Part shown: positions 41,382 to 48,381 of the stretch, piece after piece
Numbering within the stretch: the stretch's first letter is position 1
How the letters are laid out: the number at the start of each line of letters is the position of its first letter
NCBI GenBank assembly: GCA_027491935.1
Contig: JAOZGB010000012.1
Location: forward strand, 1-48,381
DNA: 48,381 nucleotides
Reading direction: 5' to 3'
DNA from: Thermoproteota archaeon
Lineage (GTDB): Archaea; Korarchaeota; Korarchaeia; Korarchaeales; JAOZGB01
Notes under the pieces: generated by a model
Told to the model about the DNA's origin: nothing
The model's input: the letters and a program-made list of their open reading frames with translations, nothing else
Databases searched by the model: none
Translations under genes and position numbers: made by a program

Positions 41382-42638
41382 CTAGGTCCCAATACTCCAG
41401 CTTTTAAGGTACTTTTTTTGTTCTTCGGAAAGTTTGTCAATGACGATGCCCATAGTTGCAAGTTTTAACTTGGCAACCATCATGTCAACTTCAACTGGAA
41501 CTTTATGAACCCCCACACCTAATTTTTCATGGTTCTTAGCAATGTATTCAACACAAAGGGCCTGGTTAGAAAAACTCATATCCATCACCTCACTTGGATG
41601 TCCTTCAGCAGCCACTAAATTTACAACTCTTCCTTCAGCTAACAGATAAACTCTTCTCCCATTTTCAAGTATATATTCGTCAACGTGAGGCCTCAATCGT
41701 CTTTTATCAACAGCTAGCTTATTGAGATCATTAACTGATATTTCTACGTTAAAATGACCTGCATTGGCGAGGATAGCACCATCTTTCATTACTAAAATAT
41801 GCTCTCCCCTAATCACATCCTTATTTCCTGTAGCAGTTATGAATATATCCCCTATTTTACATGCTTCACTCATTGGTAGAACCCTAAATCCATCCATGGC
41901 TGCCATTAGGGCTTTCACAGGATCCACTTCTGTTACAATAACATTTGCGCCAAGAGCCCTAGATTTCCATGCAATCCCATACCCGCATCTTCCATATCCC
42001 GCAACTACAACGGTTTTCCCTGCAAACAATATATTTGTTGCTCTAATGATACCGTCAATCGTGCTCTGCCCTGTCCCATAGACATTATCAAATCTAGACT
42101 TCGTAGTTGCCTCATTAACAGCTATTATAGGATACTTTAAAATACCATCTTTCTCTAACGCTAACGCTCTTATAACTCCCGTTGTAGTTTCTTCACACCC
42201 ACCGAGGATTTTATTAGCTAATTCAGATCTATTAACGTGTACTCTGACATTTAGATCGCCGCCGTCGTCCAGTACTATATCAGGTTCAATGCTAAGAGCT
42301 TTGTCAATGTTCTCATAATATTCCTCTGCAGATTCGCCTTTCCACGCAAATATGTGAACTCCAATTGCGGCCAGAGCGGCTGCCACATGATCTTGAGTGG
42401 AAAGCGGGTTAGCTGCTGCTAAAGATACTACTGCACCACCTTCTAAAAGTGTTTTTATCAATACAGCTGTCTCCTTGGTTACATGTAAACAAGCAGCTAT
42501 TCTTAGACCATTAAGAGGTTTCTCCTCTTTAAACCTATCCTTTACCATTCCTAGAACAGGCATGTGTCTTTCGGCCCAGTATATGTGTTTTTCCCCGTCT
42601 TCAGCCATCTTAATGTCTTTAACTTTATATCCACTCAT
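41382..42638 (-). CDS. ahcY: adenosylhomocysteinase (SAH hydrolase)
   Basis: 418 residues, the shorter thermophile/archaeal form. Signatures: [43 protein letters not shown] (substrate Lys/Asp) and [14 protein letters not shown] for NAD, then GHFNVEI and [13 protein letters not shown]. It hydrolyses S-adenosylhomocysteine to adenosine (or, in some archaea, the inosyl analogue) and homocysteine, recycling methylation product. GGGAAGC lies before the ATG. It is divergent from the GT2 gene. Confidence 0.95.
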   Translation of the reverse strand: MSGYKVKDIKMAEDGEKHIYWAERHMPVLGMVKDRFKEEKPLNGLRIAACLHVTKETAVLIKTLLEGGAVVSLAAANPLSTQDHVAAALAAIGVHIFAWKGESAEEYYENIDKALSIEPDIVLDDGGDLNVRVHVNRSELANKILGGCEETTTGVIRALALEKDGILKYPIIAVNEATTKSRFDNVYGTGQSTIDGIIRATNILFAGKTVVVAGYGRCGYGIAWKSRALGANVIVTEVDPVKALMAAMDGFRVLPMSEACKIGDIFITATGNKDVIRGEHILVMKDGAILANAGHFNVEISVNDLNKLAVDKRRLRPHVDEYILENGRRVYLLAEGRVVNLVAAEGHPSEVMDMSFSNQALCVEYIAKNHEKLGVGVHKVPVEVDMMVAKLKLATMGIVIDKLSEEQKKYLKSWSIGT

Positions 42639-42699
42639 AAGCTTCCCGATGTTCTTGGCGCCCGTAAGCTTTTAACATTTATAGTTTTTGTTCTCACTA

Positions 42700-43404
42700 A
42701 TGGAAGAGTCGATCAGCATGGAAACAGTTGCATTGATACCCGCATTTAACGAAGAATCAACAGTTTACACCGTAGTTAAGAAAGCTCAGAAATATGTTAC
42801 TCACATTATGGTTGTGGATGACGGCTCTAAAGACATGACAGGTTTAAAAGCTCTTGAAGCAGGGGCCTTCCTTTCCGTTAATTCACGGAATATGGGGAAA
42901 GGTGCAACCATAAGGAAGGGATTCGAAAAGATACTTAAACTATTCGACGCTAAAGCTGTCATTCTCATGGATGCAGATGGACAACATAGCCCTGAAGATA
43001 TTCCAAAGCTCTTAAAGCCTATCATAAATGGTGAAGCTGACCTTGTCTGCGGATACCGAGCTATATCCACAAAAGCGGGTATGCCGATGTTTAGAGTTAT
43101 AAGTAACAGGTTAACTTCGTTCCTGCTTAATTTAATGTTCAAAGTTAAAGTAAAAGACAGCCAATGTGGATTCAGATCCGTTAATCCTAGAGCATTCTCT
43201 GTGCTCAAACTAGAAGAGAATAGGTTTAATATCGAAAGCGAAATGCTTATTGAAGCTATTAAGCACGGTTTGAGAATAAAGGAAGTCGAAATCATGACAA
43301 TATATGATAGTAAAGATTCGAAAATAAACCCTGTTAAAGATGCTTTCCGCTTTTTATCCTTTTTACTAAAAAGAAAGCTTTCCAGGCTATTTTTTAGCCT
43401 TTGA
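42700..43404 (+). CDS. family 2 glycosyltransferase (dolichyl-phosphate sugar synthase-like)
   Basis: 234 residues. GT-A signatures: ALIPAFNEESTV, MVVDDGSKDMT, NMGKGATIRKGF, LMDADGQHSPEDIP (DxD-type) and KDSQCGFRSVNPRAF. This matches DPM1/DPG-synthase-like enzymes that make polyisoprenyl-phosphate sugars, the donors used by GT-C and AglB-linked pathways in this region. It has no membrane domain. ATG 42700 follows a TATA-like TTTATAG by about 20-25 bases; ATG 42718 with GGAAGAG upstream is an alternative. The 3' end overlaps the opposing ATP-grasp gene by 18 bases. Confidence 0.85.
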   Translation: MEESISMETVALIPAFNEESTVYTVVKKAQKYVTHIMVVDDGSKDMTGLKALEAGAFLSVNSRNMGKGATIRKGFEKILKLFDAKAVILMDADGQHSPEDIPKLLKPIINGEADLVCGYRAISTKAGMPMFRVISNRLTSFLLNLMFKVKVKDSQCGFRSVNPRAFSVLKLEENRFNIESEMLIEAIKHGLRIKEVEIMTIYDSKDSKINPVKDAFRFLSFLLKRKLSRLFFSL

Positions 43405-44277
43405 AATAACATATCTTATAATCTCTTCACTAATGTTTACTTCTGTAACTTTCTGTAATCCCTTCCATTCCGGACATGCGTTAACCTCTAATACTAGGGG
43501 GCCTTCTTTACTCTCTATAATATCCACACCTGCTATGTCGGCTCCAATGACCTCAGCTGACTTTAAAGCCATCTCCTCAAGTTCACTAGTCAGCTTAACA
43601 GGCATAGGCTTCGCCCCCTGGGAGATGTTTGTTTTCCAACTGTTTGAAACTCGGTACATCGCTGACAACACTCTTTCACCGAGGACAAACACCCTTATAT
43701 CCCTATTTCTATGCTCGACAAACGACTGCACGTATATCGGAACTCTATAATATCTATGGAGCCTAAATGCACGCCATGCACTATCAATGTTTTCTATGAG
43801 TACCGATCCCTTACCTTGAGAGCCGAAAATAGGCTTTACAACAGATATTCCAAATTCTATGTGGGCTCTCATAGCGGGGGCTTCCTCTTCGGATACAACT
43901 GTGTACGGTGTTGGAATTCCATTCTTAGCTAATAACATAGATGTTCTTATTTTATCAACAGCCTTTAGGAAGGCTTCAATCCGATTTACCACGGTCTTTC
44001 CGGAAAGCTCTAGAGCTCTGATGACATCAATTCTGTAAAACAAAAGTTCGGGATTGGCGTAGTCCGGCCTCCTCAACAGGAAAACAGAGTCTCCTTCAAT
44101 TAAGCTTCTTCTCGTTCGATTATGAATTACATCAATTAGCTTGCCCCTAATAACTATGGTTAGTTCGGCAGGATCTAAAATTACAGCTTTATATCCCATA
44201 CTCAAGGCTGTTTTCTTAAGCTCTTCAGCAGGCCATATCCTCTTTCTTTTACTAGAAACTAAAATCCCAATTTTCAA
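43387..44277 (-). CDS. RimK-family ATP-grasp ligase (LysX/MptN-like)
   Basis: 296 residues. ATP-grasp elements: VVKPIFGSQGKGSVLIEN (phosphate loop), YVQSFVEHRNRDIRVFVLG and VLEVNACPEWKGLQ (Mg ligands). This family adds an amino acid, usually Glu or a related acid, to a carboxylate on proteins, cofactors or LysW-type carriers. The substrate cannot be told from the sequence; tetrahydromethanopterin or F420 glutamylation (MptN/CofF) and LysX are the candidates, and no LysW gene is in the window. The start is TTG 44277, since the nearby ATG 44287 is out of frame. It overlaps the GT2 gene at the 3' end. Confidence 0.82.
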   Translation of the reverse strand: MKIGILVSSKRKRIWPAEELKKTALSMGYKAVILDPAELTIVIRGKLIDVIHNRTRRSLIEGDSVFLLRRPDYANPELLFYRIDVIRALELSGKTVVNRIEAFLKAVDKIRTSMLLAKNGIPTPYTVVSEEEAPAMRAHIEFGISVVKPIFGSQGKGSVLIENIDSAWRAFRLHRYYRVPIYVQSFVEHRNRDIRVFVLGERVLSAMYRVSNSWKTNISQGAKPMPVKLTSELEEMALKSAEVIGADIAGVDIIESKEGPLVLEVNACPEWKGLQKVTEVNISEEIIRYVISKAKK

Positions 44278-44381
44278 CTTGGTTCATGAATGTTAATCCA
44301 TGTTCCATATAAATCTAATCGTCTTGAAAAAAGGCAATAATTAAATTTTTTAACCGTTGTGAGATGGCTAAGGTGTCCACT

Positions 44382-45338
44382 ATGCCAGGAGAAAAAGTTT
44401 TAATAGCCCTAGGTGGAAATGCGATCAAACAGGCACACGAGAAAGGTACATACGAGGAGCAGATGAGAAATATAAGAAAAACATGTGAAAACATAATTCA
44501 GATCGTCAAGAAAGGTTATAAGGTGGCCATAACACATGGGAACGGCCCACAGGTCGGAGCTCTACTTATACAGCAGGAAGAGGCAAAGGATATCGTACCT
44601 CCGCAGCCTATGGACGTATGCGGAGCTATGACCCAAGGCCAAATAGGGTACATGCTGCAACAAACCCTTCTGAACATGCTCAGAAGAGAAGGATTAGACA
44701 TACCTGTTGCTACAGTCGTTACCCAGGTTCTGGTGAACAAGGATGATCCTGATTTTAAAGACCCGCATAAGCCTGTAGGGCCCTTTTACGATTATGAGAC
44801 AGCTATGCGTCTCACGAAGGAAAAGGGATATACGATTAGAAAAGTTAAACCTACAGGTGACAAACCGTATAGAAGAATTGTTCCTTCTCCCGATCCAATT
44901 AAGACTGTCGAGCAGAAGCCCATAAAGATCCTCGTAGATAGTGGTGTAATTGTAATCGCTTCAGGGGGAGGTGGAATACCTGTAATTGATGAAGATGGAT
45001 TTTTGAAGGGTGTGGAAGCAGTTATTGACAAGGATTTAGCAGGGGAAAGAATGGCTGAAGTGATCGACGCTGATATATTCTTAATACTGACAGATGTGGA
45101 AAAGGTTAAACTAAATTATGGAAAGCCAAACGAAAGGGACATCGATAGAATGACTGTGAATGAAGCAAAGAAGTATTTAGAAGAGGGTCACTTTTTACCA
45201 GGAAGCATGGGCCCTAAAGTAAAGGCGTGTATAAGATTTCTTGAGGAAACAGAGGGGAAATATGCGATCATAACGTCGCTTGACAAAGCTGCAGAGGCAT
45301 TAGAAGGGAAAACTGGAACTTGGATTGTTAGAGAATGA
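44382..45338 (+). CDS. arcC: carbamate kinase
   Basis: 318 residues. KVLIALGGNAIKQ, THGNGPQVGALLIQQE, IASGGGGIPVI, DKDLAGERMAEVIDADIFLILTDVE and GSMGPKVKACIRF are the amino-acid-kinase-family motifs of carbamate kinase. It converts carbamoyl phosphate and ADP to ATP, CO2 and ammonia, or works in reverse for carbamoyl-phosphate supply in some archaea. No arginine deiminase or ornithine transcarbamylase is in the window. ATG 44382 is preferred because AAGGTG lies six bases upstream and family members begin near there; ATG 44364 would add six residues and is 20-25 bases after an AT-rich box. Confidence 0.93.
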   Translation: MPGEKVLIALGGNAIKQAHEKGTYEEQMRNIRKTCENIIQIVKKGYKVAITHGNGPQVGALLIQQEEAKDIVPPQPMDVCGAMTQGQIGYMLQQTLLNMLRREGLDIPVATVVTQVLVNKDDPDFKDPHKPVGPFYDYETAMRLTKEKGYTIRKVKPTGDKPYRRIVPSPDPIKTVEQKPIKILVDSGVIVIASGGGGIPVIDEDGFLKGVEAVIDKDLAGERMAEVIDADIFLILTDVEKVKLNYGKPNERDIDRMTVNEAKKYLEEGHFLPGSMGPKVKACIRFLEETEGKYAIITSLDKAAEALEGKTGTWIVRE

Positions 45339-45773
45339 TCTTACATAAAACAAGCATCCTTCCAGCCTAACCTTTTTCCACCCTCCGAGTATGCAGGCGT
45401 ATTCCATCGGGGAAATTATCAGGTCTGCCTTTATCTTAGAGGCCAAATCTTCTATGTAGGGGATTAGTTCTTCATTCGGTCTTATGGAGTATAAGAGTCC
45501 TACATTAGAGTAGACCTTCAAGTTTGGCTTCATAATGTCATCATAAATAGCAACTAGATCTGGACAACGCTTTAGCACGTATCTTAAAGCCTCCTTATTA
45601 TTATCTACGACCATTATCTGTTTCTTTGTGAGTCGCTTTAACAAACAGGAGGGGGAGGGGTAGAACCCTACTCCGATTTCAGCTATTTTGTTCGTCCACC
45701 AGTATTCTTTCGCTATGTACTCTACCAGTTTTTTATGTTTCGGGAGGAGTCCTACTCCAACTCCTTTGACCAT
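45300..45773 (-). CDS. UPF0146 family protein
   Basis: 157 residues. NKIAEIGVGFYPSPSCLLKR, IMVVDNNKEALRYVLK, AIYDDIMKPNLKVY and GLLYSIRPNEELIPYIEDLA match the archaeal UPF0146 family. The first three segments look like a Rossmann methyltransferase-type fold, but activity is unproven. The gene begins inside the end of ppsA (22-base overlap from ATG 45773; ATG 45785 is also possible) and its 3' end overlaps carbamate kinase by 39 bases on the opposite strand. It is probably cotranscribed with ppsA. Confidence 0.78.
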   Translation of the reverse strand: MVKGVGVGLLPKHKKLVEYIAKEYWWTNKIAEIGVGFYPSPSCLLKRLTKKQIMVVDNNKEALRYVLKRCPDLVAIYDDIMKPNLKVYSNVGLLYSIRPNEELIPYIEDLASKIKADLIISPMEYACILGGWKKVRLEGCLFYVRSFSNNPSSSFPF

Positions 45774-48154
45774 TCCGGTGACCATACCGGCTTAGATCTT
45801 TTCATCTCCCTTGCAGCTTCTAGCATGATCCTTCTTTCTATTTCAGCTACAAGTCTCCTTGTCTCTTCAACCTTGTCCGGGTTAACCGAAATGCTCGTTG
45901 CCCCCTCTCTAACCAGAAATTCTACTACCTCTGGATAGTTTGAAGGCGCTTGGCCACATATGCTAGTTGTAACACCATGCTTCCGGCAGACCCTGATAAC
46001 ATGGCTCATAGCTCTAAGTACTGCAAGATCCCTCTCATCTGTAACTCCTTGTACCATTGCGTCATTTCTGTCTATAGCTGCTATTAGCATTGTAAGGTCA
46101 TTAGTGCCAAATGAGATTCCATCTATACCTTCCTCTATAAACTTATCTATGAGTATTACGGTGCTTGGAACCTCAACCATGATCCAGAGTTTAAAGTCTG
46201 GATCTCTTATGAGTCCTTCTTCTTCCATTATCCTCTTGGCTATTCTAAATTCTCTTATTGTCCTAACGAATGGTATCATTACCCACACATTCTTTAGACC
46301 ATACTCTTCTCTGACCTTCTTTATCGCTCTGCACTCTAGCCTAAATATATCTGGTTCCCTTATGTATCTGTAGCATCCTCTATATCCTATTAGTGGGTTT
46401 GGTCCAACATGTCCGGCTTCTTTTTCATATTTTTCTCCGCCAGGCAACGTTAGGAATTCGTCGGGTTTGAAATCGAGGAATCTATATACTACGGGCCTTG
46501 GATAAAATACTTCAGCCACTTTCCTTATCCCTTCCGCGAATTTATCAATCATCTCTTGTTCCCCACCTGTTTCTATAAGCAGTCTTGGATGCTTCCCTAC
46601 AGAGAGCATCATATGTTCAGCCCTAAGCAGGCCAACCCCGTCAGGCTGACTCTCATTGAATACCTTTTCAGCGATTTCAGGCAGTGAGAGGTTAACGTAA
46701 ATCTTTGTGGCCGTTATCGGCCTTTCGGAGACCCTTGCTACGGGCGCAGCTATAGCTTCTTCCTTCGGCTTTATAAGTTCTTCAACATAGCCTTCATATA
46801 CCACTCCAGACTTAGCGTCTACCGTATACTCTGCTTCGTCGCGAAGCACCTCTGTCGCATTCTTAGTTCCTACAATACATGGTATACCGAGTTCTCTGCT
46901 AACAATAGCTGCGTGGCATGTCATTCCCCCCTCATCCGTCACTATGGCGGAAGCTTTCTTCATATAGGGAACCCAGTCAGGGTTGGTCATTGTCGTTACA
47001 AGTATGTCTTTTTCTTTCAACCTTTCAGCAGCCTCCTCAGGGGAGAGTACTACTTTAGCCTTCCCCCATGCTATCCCGGGACTAGCCGGGAGGCCTTTGA
47101 TTGCTACTCTCATTTCACCCGTTGCGATCGGTTTTTCCTCAGCTATCTGGGGCTTCCGCTGGCTCCAAACAGTTTCGGGTCTTGACTGTACAATGAATAT
47201 GTTCTCAGGGAAATCCATGTCTCTATCTATAGCGAATTCTATATCCTGCGGAGTGCCGTAGTGTTCTTCTATTTTTTTCGCAAGTTCTGCAAGCCTTAAT
47301 ATTTCCTGATCTGTTAAGCATGGTGCATTTGCTTTCTCGGGCGGTACCGAAACCTTTACCGTCTTTCCAGTTATCGGGTCTCTTTCATAAGCGATGGTTT
47401 TTTCGGCTATCTCCTTATCTATGATAGTGAGCGTTTCCTTATCTACTATATACCGGTCAGGTGTTACTTTTCCGCCGACGACAGTTTCACCTAAGCCCCA
47501 GCTTGCCTCAATAACTATCTGATTCCTATCTCCTGTCACAGGATTCAGGGTGAACATAACGCCTGCAGCCTTCGAGTTCACCATCTTTTGGACAGCGACA
47601 CTTAAATACACTTTCTCATGCTCAAAGCCCTTCTGGTCCCTGTAAAATATAGCTCTTGGTGTAAATAGGCTTGACCAGCACTTCTTAACAGCCTCTAAAA
47701 GCTCATCTATTCCTCTAACATTTAGATACGTCTCTTGTTGACCTGCGAAGCTAGCGCCAGGCAGATCCTCAGCAGTAGCAGAGGACCTAACCGCAACGGG
47801 AACATTGGGAACCCCCACCCTATTGCTCAGCTGCCTATAGGCCTTTACAATCTCATCTCTTATTCCTGCGGGCATGTCAGTATTCTCTATGAGCTCTCTT
47901 ATCTTCTTAGAGGCTTCTTCGTATTCTTCAGGCTTTCCTTTCTTTATGCTCTCGTTTAATATTCGGAATATTTCATCTCTTATTCCAGTGCCCTCAACGA
48001 ATTTCTTATACGCGTAAGCTGTCACCGAGAATCCAGGTGGAACAGGAAATCCTGCTTTCAACATTTCACCGAGATTCGCTGACTTACCTCCAACCAGGGC
48101 CGTATCTTCTTTCCCCGTCTCCTCGAACCATAGGATCAAAGCTGTACTCTTCAT
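45752..48154 (-). CDS. ppsA: phosphoenolpyruvate synthase
   Basis: 800 residues, full length. The N-terminal ATP-grasp domain starts LVGGKSANLGEMLKAGFPVP, with VAVRSSATAEDLPGASFAGQ. The swivelling phosphohistidine domain has EGGMTCHAAIVSRELGIP with catalytic His at residue 414. The C-terminal PEP-binding TIM barrel includes LLRAEHMML, FGTNDLTML and CGQAPSNYPEVVEF. It makes PEP from pyruvate and ATP, the gateway of gluconeogenesis, and may run toward pyruvate in some archaea. There is no intein. AAGGTG precedes the ATG. UPF0146 overlaps the 3' end. Confidence 0.96.
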   Translation of the reverse strand: MKSTALILWFEETGKEDTALVGGKSANLGEMLKAGFPVPPGFSVTAYAYKKFVEGTGIRDEIFRILNESIKKGKPEEYEEASKKIRELIENTDMPAGIRDEIVKAYRQLSNRVGVPNVPVAVRSSATAEDLPGASFAGQQETYLNVRGIDELLEAVKKCWSSLFTPRAIFYRDQKGFEHEKVYLSVAVQKMVNSKAAGVMFTLNPVTGDRNQIVIEASWGLGETVVGGKVTPDRYIVDKETLTIIDKEIAEKTIAYERDPITGKTVKVSVPPEKANAPCLTDQEILRLAELAKKIEEHYGTPQDIEFAIDRDMDFPENIFIVQSRPETVWSQRKPQIAEEKPIATGEMRVAIKGLPASPGIAWGKAKVVLSPEEAAERLKEKDILVTTMTNPDWVPYMKKASAIVTDEGGMTCHAAIVSRELGIPCIVGTKNATEVLRDEAEYTVDAKSGVVYEGYVEELIKPKEEAIAAPVARVSERPITATKIYVNLSLPEIAEKVFNESQPDGVGLLRAEHMMLSVGKHPRLLIETGGEQEMIDKFAEGIRKVAEVFYPRPVVYRFLDFKPDEFLTLPGGEKYEKEAGHVGPNPLIGYRGCYRYIREPDIFRLECRAIKKVREEYGLKNVWVMIPFVRTIREFRIAKRIMEEEGLIRDPDFKLWIMVEVPSTVILIDKFIEEGIDGISFGTNDLTMLIAAIDRNDAMVQGVTDERDLAVLRAMSHVIRVCRKHGVTTSICGQAPSNYPEVVEFLVREGATSISVNPDKVEETRRLVAEIERRIMLEAAREMKRSKPVWSPEWSKELE

Positions 48155-48205
48155 ATCGGCACCTTCACCATATTATACTCGCTTTAAAGGTTACCCTCAT
48201 CTCAA

Positions 48206-48219
48206 TCTTTTATTATTTA
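48206..48219 (+). promoter_or_regulatory. TATA-like promoter element for the last gene
   Basis: CTTTTATTATTTAC is centred about 26 bases before the ATG at 48239 with no Shine-Dalgarno sequence between, predicting a leaderless transcript divergent from ppsA. Confidence 0.4.
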
Positions 48220-48238
48220 CCGTGGTGTATACTACTTA

Positions 48239-48381
48239 ATGAAACTTAAAATTTTCATAACTCATCTCTCAGGAGAGAGGCTCTTCCCCAAGCCAGGCGA
48301 GTTCCCCACAGAGGGAAAAATAACTGTTAACGCAAATATTTTGGGATTAGAAGAGAAAAGTAAAAATAGAGTAGAAATTCC
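48239..48381 (+). CDS. hypothetical protein, 3' truncated by window end
   Basis: Only 47 codons are visible, starting MKLKIFITHLSGERLFPKPG. I do not recognise the family and no motif is evident; the segment is hydrophilic and strand-like (KITVNANILGLEE). The ATG, the frame staying open to the edge and the TATA-like box 26 bases upstream support a real gene, divergent from ppsA. Confidence 0.55.
   Translation, partial: MKLKIFITHLSGERLFPKPGEFPTEGKITVNANILGLEEKSKNRVEI

Noticed and set aside
42801-43412. 203-residue open frame antisense to the GT2 gene
   Set aside because: The plus strand carries clear GT-A motifs; the antisense product is Ser/Leu-rich without motifs.
1-48381. CRISPR array, insertion sequence, integrase or prophage
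   Set aside because: No regularly spaced repeats, transposase, integrase or structural phage genes were found on either strand.

Overview
The window is a gene-dense stretch of an archaeal chromosome. Archaeal markers are RadA, an intact Cdc48/VAT double AAA ATPase, geranylgeranylglyceryl phosphate synthase, AglB, ADP-forming acetyl-CoA synthetase beta subunit, archaeal-type phosphoglycerate mutase, DUF373, COG1340 and UPF0146 proteins, and two tRNA genes split by bulge-helix-bulge introns. GC-rich tRNA stems in moderately AT-rich DNA suggest a thermophile. The noncanonical tRNA intron and the gene content fit the Thermoproteota/TACK side, but I cannot name a lineage. No CRISPR array, insertion sequence, integrase or phage gene is visible. 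No gene-free stretch exceeds 300 bases; the longest is about 243 bases, before aglB.

Layout. 1-5297: a large M28-peptidase-like/FtsX fusion (cut by the window edge) and an OPT-type transporter. 7164-5294 (minus): a tightly overlapped four-gene operon with an EMC6-like membrane protein, an unknown protein, a zinc-ribbon membrane protein and a PqqD-like protein. 7211-12200: the ribosome quality-control factor RqcH/NEMF followed by four CBS-domain genes. 12197-19196: Mut7-C, TldD/TldE, a NYN protein, the DUF373/COG1340 pair and an orphan helical protein. 19180-20089: PRC-barrel and AcdB. 20175-25012: MetRS, GGGP synthase, tRNA-Gln, tRNA-Asn and Cdc48. 25126-34503: a cell-surface region with membrane-anchored proteins of unknown function, an NDPK fusion, a polysaccharide-polymerase-like protein, a GT-C transferase, a glucuronyl C5-epimerase and AglB. 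34514-48381: central metabolism and information genes (iPGM, RadA, hexapeptide acyltransferase, aminotransferase, PAC2, DUF354, Thg1, SAH hydrolase, GT2, ATP-grasp ligase, carbamate kinase, UPF0146, PEP synthase) and the start of one unknown gene.

How genes work together. The 28-34 kb block plus the GT2 at 42.7 kb and perhaps the acyltransferase and DUF354 protein suggest assembly, polymerisation, epimerisation and protein transfer of surface glycans. PEP synthase and iPGM are gluconeogenic enzymes; AcdB and carbamate kinase make ATP. Genes are packed with 1-8 base overlaps, and three convergent pairs share their stop codons in one CTAA tetranucleotide. First genes of transcription units often have a TATA-like box about 26 bases before the start codon and no Shine-Dalgarno sequence (probably leaderless), whereas many internal genes have GGTG-type sites.

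Most notable: a tRNA-Gln gene with a 16-nt intron inside the T arm and a complete BHB motif; a 12-nt intron in the adjacent tRNA-Asn; an M28-like domain that appears to have lost zinc ligands and is fused to an FtsX permease; an EMC6-like domain fused to an extracytoplasmic domain in a PqqD operon; an NDPK domain with a long extra C-terminal region; and a 36-nt identity island between the two AAA domains of cdc48.
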